From Taibaiella sp. KBW10 (GTDB taxonomy: Bacteria; Bacteroidota; Bacteroidia; Chitinophagales; Chitinophagaceae): a stretch of DNA of 64,000 nt. The notes beneath the pieces were generated by a model. That model had not been told where the DNA came from, did no database searches, and was given only the letters and a program-made list of their open reading frames with translations. Shown here in pieces: positions 36,774 to 44,161 of the stretch. Where the stretch lies: assembly GCF_003852495.1 (NCBI RefSeq), contig NZ_QAJI01000003.1, positions 272,497-336,496 of the forward strand, in the 5' to 3' direction. The position numbers and the translations under genes were made by a program. The first letter of the stretch is position 1. Each line of letters begins with the position of its first letter.

Positions 36774-38136
36774 AAGCTGTATTCATTTTTTCGTCATCCA
36801 GCTCTCCTTCCCAACGGGCCACTACGGCGCTAGCCAGACAATTCCCAATCACATTAACCGAAGTCCTGGCCATATCCATCAGTTCGTCTATACCCAAAAT
36901 AGCCATTACCGGCAGCATAGGCAAATCAAAAGAAGTCACCACTCCCATTAAAATAACCAGAGAAGCCCGGGGAATACCCGCTACCCCTTTACTCGTGAGC
37001 ATCAGGGTAAGCCCGATCAATAGCTGCTCGCTAAAGGGCAGATCTTTACCGGCTACCTGTGCCACAAAGATGCTGGCAAGGGATAAATAAAGCGTTGTAC
37101 CATCCAAATTAAAGGTATATCCGGTAGGCAGTACAAAGGCCACAATTTTACGCGGAACGCCTATTTTCTCCATATTCTCCATCGCCAAAGGCAGTGCCGA
37201 TTCTGAGCTGGTAGTCGCAAAAGCAATCGAAACCGGTTCTGAAACGGCCTTGATAAACTGCCGGATATTGATCCTTGCGATGAGCGCAATCGGCACCAAA
37301 ATCACCACGATAAATACGACTAAAGTTATATATAAAGTAATCAGCAATTTCAGTAAAGAAATCAACATATCGATTCCCATATGAGCGGTCGTATAGGCGA
37401 TGGCACCACCTACTCCCAGGGGAGCAAATTTCATAATGATATTGGTAAACCGGAACATAACGTCTGCCAAACTTTCCGTAAAATTCAACAGCGGCTCTTT
37501 CTTATGAATGGGCAGTTGTGCCAGTGCGATCCCAAAAATAATGCTGAATACCACAATCGGCAATACCTCTCCATGATAAATAGATTTAATAAAATTCTCA
37601 GGGAAAATATGAATAATATGATCCTGCCAGCTCATTGCTGCAGTAGCCGGCAAGTCCTCATGTAAGCCGGCGGGAATAACCACCCCTTTACCTGCCTGGG
37701 AAATGTTGATCGCGATCAATCCAATAACCAAAGCCAAAGTCGTTACGACTTCAAAATATAAAATAGACTTCCAACCCATACGGCCCAATTGCTTCATATT
37801 GGAATGAGAGGCGATCCCCACAACGAGGGTTGCGAACAAAATCGGGGCGATGATCGTTTTGATCAGCCTTAGAAATATCTTACTTAAAAACTGAAGCTGA
37901 AAGGCGAAATCCGGGAAGTTAAGCCCGACCTGAACCCCAACGATCATCGCGAAAATAATCCAGCTTGTGAGGGATTTTTTTTGAATTGAGTAAAATAAAT
38001 ATATAATAGAAAACAGGAGCCAAATTACTTTCAAAATATCACCGTCAAAAGATAGTATATTTTTAATATATAAAAATGAAATAATACTTGAAAAGAAAAA
38101 GGAGATCAGTGTTAATAGTTGTAATTTATTTTTCAT
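36751..38136 (-). CDS. Dicarboxylate/amino-acid:cation symporter
   Basis: 461 residues of the DAACS (GltP/DctA) family: substrate/ion-binding blocks TTSSESALPLAMENMEKIGVP, VLPTGYTFNLDGTTLYLSLASIFVAQ and LTSKGVAGIPRASLVIL are intact, with about eight membrane helices plus two re-entrant loops. It takes up C4-dicarboxylates or glutamate/aspartate with protons or sodium. An extra N-terminal block of about 60 residues with two hydrophobic segments (LLTLISFFFSSIISFLYI, IWLLFSIIYLFYSI) precedes the normal start of the family. The gene overlaps the convergent YihY-like gene at their 3' ends. A very AT-rich stretch lies upstream. Confidence 0.92.
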   Translation of the reverse strand: MKNKLQLLTLISFFFSSIISFLYIKNILSFDGDILKVIWLLFSIIYLFYSIQKKSLTSWIIFAMIVGVQVGLNFPDFAFQLQFLSKIFLRLIKTIIAPILFATLVVGIASHSNMKQLGRMGWKSILYFEVVTTLALVIGLIAINISQAGKGVVIPAGLHEDLPATAAMSWQDHIIHIFPENFIKSIYHGEVLPIVVFSIIFGIALAQLPIHKKEPLLNFTESLADVMFRFTNIIMKFAPLGVGGAIAYTTAHMGIDMLISLLKLLITLYITLVVFIVVILVPIALIARINIRQFIKAVSEPVSIAFATTSSESALPLAMENMEKIGVPRKIVAFVLPTGYTFNLDGTTLYLSLASIFVAQVAGKDLPFSEQLLIGLTLMLTSKGVAGIPRASLVILMGVVTSFDLPMLPVMAILGIDELMDMARTSVNVIGNCLASAVVARWEGELDDEKMNTAFTVAEPS

Positions 38137-39022
38137 GTATATAATATATATATTATTAAATTATTGCAAGAGATATCATGTAAATATACTAAATATTAGC
38201 CTTTTAACAAATAATATTATAGCACTTGTATTTATGAATAATAAAATTTATTAATCTGATACAACTTTTTGAGATTAACTGCGATTTAATATAAATAAAA
38301 CATGAAGTAGACTTTATATTTTATTGAAAATCATCATTTTAAAATATAGATAATAATAAAACAAAATAAAAATTGACATAATGTCATAAAAATCATTTAA
38401 AGTATAATTAAGTACTTCATTTTATATCTATTATAAAGTTTAACTAATTTAAAATATAGAATAATTCATTTAACTTATATATTTCAATATATGATTTTTT
38501 AAGTTTTCACATGAAATATGTTACTATATATAAAAATAAAAAACGGAAGTGATACCAAAAATCCCGGCAGCATCACTATTGCTCCGATTCGATAATTAGT
38601 AAATTAATATTTATTATTGTTCATTTTTATTTAATATTAATTTACATTAATATGAATGTAAAAAAAATAATTAGCCTACCCTACTCCAAGAGCAGATGTA
38701 CCTAATTTTCATATTTAGAAGAACTGGAGCAGGAAGCAATATTTAATATTATATTTATAACACATATTAATATATTAGCATAAAAAGAAGGTGCATACCA
38801 CCCAAATAATCCGTTTTGGGTATTTTCAAATTACACAAATAATACTTATTACACATTTAAATAAACAACAATAAGAAAGAAGTAAAAACAACATATAGTG
38901 TATTGTAACAATATATAGTAGGCGCAAAAAAATAGGGCCTGGCTAACCAGACCCTATTCAAATTATACTTTTATAATATGCTATAAAATAAAAATTCAAT
39001 TAATAATTACATAAATATTAGC
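38137..39022. other. AT-rich gene-free region
   Basis: 886 bases with no plausible gene, unlike the dense coding elsewhere. Long runs are almost purely A and T, for example 38150-38500 and 38590-38700. The only structures I see are a hairpin TTTACATT/AATGTAAA near 38640-38662, a repeated AAAATATAGA (near 38340 and 38450), and the terminator at 38931-38958. It may hold regulatory sites of the symporter or be a decayed insertion; nothing decides between these. Confidence 0.6.
38931..38958 (-). terminator. Terminator of the rhomboid gene
   Basis: AATAGGG-C-CTGG pairs with CCAG-A-CCCTATT around loop CTAA. On the minus strand it is followed by seven T, as an intrinsic terminator for the gene ending at 39023. 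Confidence 0.85.
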
Positions 39023-39619
39023 CTACATATGAAAATTCATGAGTCGCTCTAAAAACAAAGCACCATGACTCGAATCAATAATAATCATATATACCAAGCC
39101 ATAGACTGAACCCAAAAAGTGTGCCGTGTGATTGATCGTTTGCTTTGCCCGCCGACTCATAATAGCGGAGTAAATAAGATAGCCTACTGCAAATAAAATA
39201 GCGGGGATACAGAGAAAGAAAAAGATACAGATCCGCTCCCAGGGAATAAAGTAAATACATGCAAAAATGACAGATGCCACCCCACCGGATGCCCCTAAGC
39301 TTGCAAACCGGGGATTATGCATATGCCGGTAAAAAGAAGGCAGGTTGGCCACAATAATCCCACTTAAATAAAGCATCAGAAACTGATCTGCACCGATAAA
39401 CCGCTCCAGCAAAGGGCCGAAAAAATACAAGGTAATCATGTTAAAAACCAGGTGTGCTGTATCCACATGAACAAAGCCGGAAGTGATCAGCCGGTAGGCC
39501 TGTAAGGGGTGGCGCATGGCAACAGGATAGAGCATCAGCTTTTGACGGATAGCTTCCTGTTTGAAACAATATAAGGAGATCAATACGGATATACCGATGA
39601 TAATATAGGTTACGGGCAT
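39023..39619 (-). CDS. Rhomboid family intramembrane serine protease
   Basis: 198 residues with six membrane helices, the basic bacterial rhomboid form. Catalytic Ser111 is in GASGG and catalytic His167 in HTAHFLG; the HVDTAHLVFNM block (about 51-61) that lines the active site is present. It cuts membrane proteins within or next to their transmembrane helix; natural substrates are unknown. The open frame extends 50 codons upstream of the ATG at 39619, but those residues are polar and do not fit the family, so I use MPVTYIIIG as start. Confidence 0.88.
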   Translation of the reverse strand: MPVTYIIIGISVLISLYCFKQEAIRQKLMLYPVAMRHPLQAYRLITSGFVHVDTAHLVFNMITLYFFGPLLERFIGADQFLMLYLSGIIVANLPSFYRHMHNPRFASLGASGGVASVIFACIYFIPWERICIFFFLCIPAILFAVGYLIYSAIMSRRAKQTINHTAHFLGSVYGLVYMIIIDSSHGALFLERLMNFHM

Positions 39620-39870
39620 AGATAGAAATACTTTTTGAACATGAATTGTAAACTTACGCAAATCAAGGCATTGACCCGCTTTATGAAACGGTAAAATTCC
39701 GCGTGCCATTTTTAATTTATCATTATGAAAGTAAAGCACATATGTCAAAACTGAAAAATCAGAAAGCACTCCCTTTCCACAGCCCGTTCAAGATTTGTCA
39801 TTATATTGTCAAAATATAGCAATCTGGATATATATGACTAATCCGCGACAGTTTCCCAACCTTGCTCTGA

Positions 39871-39878
39871 TATATTTG
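39871..39878 (+). promoter_or_regulatory. -7 promoter box of the imelysin/carboxylase operon
   Basis: TATATTTG followed by CAGCG, 29 bases before the ATG at 39908. It is the only clear promoter box in front of the five-gene operon. I see no convincing Fur box around it. Confidence 0.6.
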
Positions 39879-39907
39879 CAGCGAATCATAAAAAACCAGT
39901 TAAAAAA

Positions 39908-41080
39908 ATGAAAAAACAACTTTTACTTACCGCAGGTTCCCTTGTACTATTATTTAGTGCCTGTAAGAAAGACACCAAGAAAAATGATGAGGCCAATCTG
40001 AAGATTAAGTATAGTACCTTAACAAGCACCTCACACTACTTCAATACCTTTAAAGATGATGCCGGTGCCACAACGGTTAATTTTGACGGACAAACTACCC
40101 GCATCAAAATGTTATCTGAATTAGATGCCTATATGAAAAAGGGTACCACTTCCACCCTGGATGTTACCAAAATGGAAAATATGTTCCGCAATACCAATGC
40201 TCCGTTTACAAATGCAGCACTGAACAGCGCCACAGACAAGACAATCATTTCTAAAACCGCACAGTCATTCAGTACCGCCAATGCAGAACTGGAGCGCCAG
40301 CGCTTTCTTTCTTACTTTGCGAAACTAAAAGCGGCCAGTGAGCATTATACTCAGGTAGCGACCAGTGGTACTGCAGGTTTACTGGAAAGCAAATACCTGG
40401 TTAATGAAAAGGGTATTGAATACAATCAATTGGTACAAAAAGGACTGATCGGAGCGATGCTTTTAGACCAGATTAGTAATATTTACTTAGGCACCGAAAA
40501 GATGGCTGCCGATAATGAAGCCCTTATTGCCGGTAAAAACTATACGGCTTTGGCCCATAACTGGGATGAAGCTTATGGATACCTTACTGCAAACGAATAC
40601 TATCCTAAACCAGACCCTGCTGATGCCACTAAATGGCTGGAAGTATTCCTGGGTAGCTATGCCCGTCAGGTAGGCCCAAGTGTAGGTGGAGATCCGAGCG
40701 CGATCTATATGGCCCTGTTAAAAGGTAGAGCAGCTATCGTCAACAAAGACCTGACTACCCGTAATGCACAAATTACAGCCGTTCGCAGTTCATTGGAAAA
40801 AGCAATTGCAACGATTGCCATCAGTTACCTCAACAAAACCAAAACGGCAACCAGCAATGGCGCTAAAATGCACTCTTTAGCAGAAGGCGTGGGTTTCGTG
40901 TATTCTTTACGTTTTGCCTTTAATGCAAAAGTAAACGCTACCAAATCTCAGGAATTAATGGATGCCCTGATGAATAAGCCTAATGGATTCTGGGACCTGA
41001 CGAATGCGGATATTGATGCGGTTAGAGATCAGATTGCTACCCTGACCGGAGTAGACAAAGCTGCAGTGGTTAACCACTAA
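39908..41080 (+). CDS. DUF4856 domain lipoprotein
   Basis: 390 residues. Lipoprotein signal ending in LLFSAC with the lipidated Cys at residue 18, then KKDTKKNDE, a typical basic start for mature Bacteroidota lipoproteins. The mature part (about 30-390) matches the DUF4856 pattern as I know it: AxxxFxxLKAASEHY, LLESKYLVNEKGIEYNQLVQKGLIGAMLLDQI, NWDEAYGYL and LAEGVGFVYSLRFAFN. It is almost wholly helical. Function unknown; it is first in the operon before an imelysin-like protein, which is also helical and binds metal or substrate at the cell surface in related systems, so a partner role in uptake is inferred. Confidence 0.9.
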   Translation: MKKQLLLTAGSLVLLFSACKKDTKKNDEANLKIKYSTLTSTSHYFNTFKDDAGATTVNFDGQTTRIKMLSELDAYMKKGTTSTLDVTKMENMFRNTNAPFTNAALNSATDKTIISKTAQSFSTANAELERQRFLSYFAKLKAASEHYTQVATSGTAGLLESKYLVNEKGIEYNQLVQKGLIGAMLLDQISNIYLGTEKMAADNEALIAGKNYTALAHNWDEAYGYLTANEYYPKPDPADATKWLEVFLGSYARQVGPSVGGDPSAIYMALLKGRAAIVNKDLTTRNAQITAVRSSLEKAIATIAISYLNKTKTATSNGAKMHSLAEGVGFVYSLRFAFNAKVNATKSQELMDALMNKPNGFWDLTNADIDAVRDQIATLTGVDKAAVVNH

Positions 41081-41103
41081 ACCTTATTTTTCTTTATTTT
41101 ATA

Positions 41104-41143
41104 TAAACCAATGGGCTGTTCAATAAAACAACCCATTGGTTTA
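41104..41143 (+). terminator. Hairpin between the first two operon genes
   Basis: TAAACCAATGGG pairs with its exact complement, with an inner TGTT/AACA. The T-run after it is short, so it may lower rather than stop expression of the downstream genes, setting a higher level for the DUF4856 lipoprotein. Confidence 0.65.
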
Positions 41144-41164
41144 TTGTCAAAAAAGCAATCCCAT

Positions 41165-42283
41165 ATGTTACGTAAAATCCTTTTGTATGCAAGTCTGTCA
41201 ACGGTCTTTTTACTTTCTTTGTATGCCTGTAATAAAGGCAAGAAGAAGACAGACGATACAGCTGCCCTGGACAGGAAACCGATGCTCAGTCATTATGCAG
41301 ATCAATATGTACTGCCCGGTTATGATGCCCTCATCCGCGATCTGAATACCCTGAATACACAAGCCGCTGCTTTTACCAGTACACCGAACAACTCCAGCCT
41401 GATCGCCTTAAAAAATGCCTGGGAAACGGCCTATCTGACCTGGCAAACCGTAGATATGCTGGAATTTGGGGCAACGGAAGAAATCTCTTTGCGTTCATAT
41501 ATGAACACCTACCCGGCCACCGAATCCAAAATTGAAGCGAATATCACAGCAGGTAATTATAACCTGGAGACTTTTGGGAATAAAGATGCCCAGGGTTTTC
41601 CGGCTGTAGACTATCTGATCAATGCCCTGGACGCATCGGGCACCATCGCCCGGTTTACCACAGCCGCTAATGCCGCTGCCTATAAAACATATTTAAGCGA
41701 TGTCATTCGGAAAATGCAGGAAAAAGCAATTACGGTTAAGAACAATTGGGTATCGGGCAGAAATACGTTTGTGGATGCCACAGGAACAGATGCCGCCGGT
41801 GGGCTTTCTAAAATGACTAATGCCGTTGTCTTGTATTATGAGCGTTATTTACGTTCGGGCAAGGTCGGTTATCCTGTAGGTGCCATGACAGGTGTTGCCC
41901 TACCGGGTCATGTAGAAGCCTACTACAGCCCAGAATTATCCAAAAGACTTGCTATAAAAGCCCTGGAAAGCTTTATTGCCTTTTATGAAGGAAAAAATTA
42001 TGATGGCACAGCAAGCACCAATGGCATGAAGCAGTACCTGAGTAGTATCGGCACTAAAGATAGTGACGGTACCTTGATGGCAACCGTCCTTAGTACTTCT
42101 CTTACGAATGGATTGACTGCCTTACAAAACCTGAACGGTACCCTTAAAGATGGGGTCAATACCAACCGAGTGGCGGTGTTGTCGGTATATGATAAATTAC
42201 AATTATCCGTGGCTTTGCTAAAAGTTGATATGGTCTCTGCCTTTGGGATCTCCATAACCTATTTAGATAACGACGGGGACTAA
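41165..42283 (+). CDS. Imelysin-like lipoprotein with altered GxHxxE motif
   Basis: 372 residues. Lipobox LYAC with Cys22. The mature protein is helical with two similar halves, as in imelysin (peptidase M75/IrpA-EfeO type) proteins: LKNAWETAYLTWQTVDMLEFG (about 82-102) and LPGHVEAYYSPELSKRLAIKALESFIAFYEG (about 246-276). The classical GxHxxE metal motif appears as GFPAVD at 144-149, so both the His and the Glu are replaced; His249 and Glu251 of GHVE are another possible site. Imelysins act in iron uptake at the cell surface in other bacteria. The open frame extends 18 codons upstream, but the ATG at 41165 gives a proper signal peptide. Confidence 0.9.
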   Translation: MLRKILLYASLSTVFLLSLYACNKGKKKTDDTAALDRKPMLSHYADQYVLPGYDALIRDLNTLNTQAAAFTSTPNNSSLIALKNAWETAYLTWQTVDMLEFGATEEISLRSYMNTYPATESKIEANITAGNYNLETFGNKDAQGFPAVDYLINALDASGTIARFTTAANAAAYKTYLSDVIRKMQEKAITVKNNWVSGRNTFVDATGTDAAGGLSKMTNAVVLYYERYLRSGKVGYPVGAMTGVALPGHVEAYYSPELSKRLAIKALESFIAFYEGKNYDGTASTNGMKQYLSSIGTKDSDGTLMATVLSTSLTNGLTALQNLNGTLKDGVNTNRVAVLSVYDKLQLSVALLKVDMVSAFGISITYLDNDGD

Positions 42284-42315
42284 TATATTTGCTTAAGCCC
42301 TCAAAATATATATAC

Positions 42316-42792
42316 ATGAACCAAAAACGCATCGTATCCTATATCCATGCCCTGCTAACGCTGGCATTAGCTGCTTTTTTTATCTACAAAGGTTTTCAAA
42401 AATTTGAACCGGGAAAGCTGCGGGAAAAAAATATTAAAATAGAAAACCAGGCGGATATTGTACAAAAAATCCTTGTAGAGAAAAATTATGCCGCACCCTA
42501 TGGATATGATCTGACGATGAACACCTTTCGCCAAAGCGGATTTCTGAAGGTAATCGGTATTTTTCAAATCCTTTCGGGTTTGCTGATGCTTTTCCCTCAA
42601 ACCAGAATGGCGGGCCTGCTCACCTTACTACCGATTATACTGAACATTTTCCTGATGCATTTTGTCTTTGACAACCGGCCACATGAAAATATAGAGACCG
42701 GCCGCTATTTGGCCGCAACAATTCTTCTTTTGTCATTTTACTACAAAAGATTGCTCCCGGTCTTGTGGCACAAAAAGGTAAACCTTGCCTGA
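42316..42792 (+). CDS. DoxX-like membrane protein
   Basis: 158 residues with four membrane helices: IHALLTLALAAFFIYKGFQKF, LKVIGIFQILSGLLMLFPQT, AGLLTLLPIILNIFLMHFVF and YLAATILLLSFYY. Helix pattern, size and the N-terminal KGFQKF match the DoxX/MauE-like superfamily, which includes thiosulfate-quinone and maturation proteins; some members bind quinones. That is interesting beside a vitamin-K-type carboxylase, but is only a suggestion. The stop codon overlaps the start of the next gene by eight bases, so both should be made together. Confidence 0.75.
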   Translation: MNQKRIVSYIHALLTLALAAFFIYKGFQKFEPGKLREKNIKIENQADIVQKILVEKNYAAPYGYDLTMNTFRQSGFLKVIGIFQILSGLLMLFPQTRMAGLLTLLPIILNIFLMHFVFDNRPHENIETGRYLAATILLLSFYYKRLLPVLWHKKVNLA

Positions 42793-44161
42793 TTCTTTAC
42801 TAAAACATACGCGCATAAATCAACTAAGGAAGCCCATTTACTCGGCTTCCTTAGCTACTTTCAGGATTCTTTTCGGATTGATGATTGTAGCCAGTATGCT
42901 GCGTTTTTTTGCCAAAGGCTGGATCGAAACCCTTTATATTAACCCCGGCTTTTATTTTAAGTATTATGGATTCAACTGGGTAAGCAATTGGGGTAACTAT
43001 ACGTATTGGTTATTTGCGATTTGTGGTATCAGCGCCCTGTCATTTGCCTTAGGCTTGTTTTACCGGATTTCTGCGGTGGTACTGTTCCTGAGTTTTACCT
43101 ATATAGAACTACTCGACAAAACAAACTACCTGAACCATTATTACTTTGTGAGCCTGGTTCTGTTTCTGATGATTTTTTTACCGGCCCATAGCAACCTGGC
43201 CTTAGACAATATCCGGAAACCGGCAACGCAAAAACGACAGGTACCCTTATGGACTACTGCAAGTATCCGGCTCTTACTTGGAATAGTATATGTATATGCC
43301 GGCCTGGCGAAGTTAAATTCAGACTGGCTATTGGAGGCCATGCCCCTAAAGCTGTGGCTGCCGGCCAAAAATGATCTTCCGCTTCTGGGCAATCTGCTGA
43401 ATAAAACCTGGGTCGCCTACTTTTTCAGTTGGTTTGGTGCGGCCTACGATTTGAGCATTCCCTGGTTGCTTTTTTATAAAAGAACCCGAATACCGGCTTA
43501 TTTGACGGTTATAGCGTTTCACATTGCGACTGCAATCCTGTTTCCTATTGGTATGTTTCCTTATGTGATGATCCTGTCAACCCTTATCTTTTTTCCTTCC
43601 GCCGGTATAGATGCTTTTTGGATTAAGATAAAGGCTATACTTCCCTCCATACCTTTGGCCAAACATTATAATGTCTATCATTACCACCCGCTCGCCAAAC
43701 GGCTGACGGGTATCGTATTTATCCTTTTCTTTACGATTCAGGCGCTGCTTCCCTGGCGGTATTTATGTTATAAAGGAACATTATTCTGGACCGAAGAGGG
43801 ATATCGCTTTTCCTGGCGGGTGATGCTCATGGAGAAAATGGGTTATGCCCAATTTGTCGTTAAAGAGGAAGGCAGCGACCGGAGGGTGGGCATCAACAAT
43901 AATGAATTTTTGAGTCCTAATCAGGAAAAAATGATGAGTACACAGGCCGATTTTATCCTGCAATACGCCCATTTCCTGGCCGGGCATTACAAAAGTATGG
44001 GCTGGAAAAACCCAAAGGTCCATGCTACGATTCATGTTAGTGTCAATGGCAGAAGAAGCGTGCTGTATATTGATCCGAACAGGGATCTGGCACAGGAAAA
44101 AGATAATTTTACACATAAAGACTGGATCACTCCATTCAACGATATTATTTATGGCTTATAA
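42785..44161 (+). CDS. HTTM / vitamin-K-dependent gamma-carboxylase-like protein
   Basis: 458 residues. The N-terminal 300 residues are the horizontally transferred transmembrane (HTTM) domain. Signatures of gamma-carboxylases are present: LDKTNYLNHYY (110-120) and YVYAGLAKLNSDWL (169-182), where Lys176 aligns with the catalytic lysine of human gamma-glutamyl carboxylase. The soluble C-terminal part has WTEEGYRFSWRVMLMEKMGYAQF (about 335-357) and ends near 458, much shorter than the human enzyme of 758 residues. The animal enzyme turns Glu into gamma-carboxyglutamate, a calcium ligand, using reduced vitamin K; bacterial forms are barely characterised. TTG start overlaps the DoxX-like stop; its end overlaps the receptor gene. 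Confidence 0.88.
   Translation: MPDSLLKHTRINQLRKPIYSASLATFRILFGLMIVASMLRFFAKGWIETLYINPGFYFKYYGFNWVSNWGNYTYWLFAICGISALSFALGLFYRISAVVLFLSFTYIELLDKTNYLNHYYFVSLVLFLMIFLPAHSNLALDNIRKPATQKRQVPLWTTASIRLLLGIVYVYAGLAKLNSDWLLEAMPLKLWLPAKNDLPLLGNLLNKTWVAYFFSWFGAAYDLSIPWLLFYKRTRIPAYLTVIAFHIATAILFPIGMFPYVMILSTLIFFPSAGIDAFWIKIKAILPSIPLAKHYNVYHYHPLAKRLTGIVFILFFTIQALLPWRYLCYKGTLFWTEEGYRFSWRVMLMEKMGYAQFVVKEEGSDRRVGINNNEFLSPNQEKMMSTQADFILQYAHFLAGHYKSMGWKNPKVHATIHVSVNGRRSVLYIDPNRDLAQEKDNFTHKDWITPFNDIIYGL

Noticed and set aside
39780-39907. Fur box upstream of the metal-uptake-like operon
   Set aside because: I looked for GATAATGATAATCATTATC-like repeats and found only scattered AT-rich words.
44022-44150. Upstream extension of the TonB receptor gene
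   Set aside because: It lies inside the carboxylase-like gene in another frame and puts more than 40 polar residues before the signal peptide.
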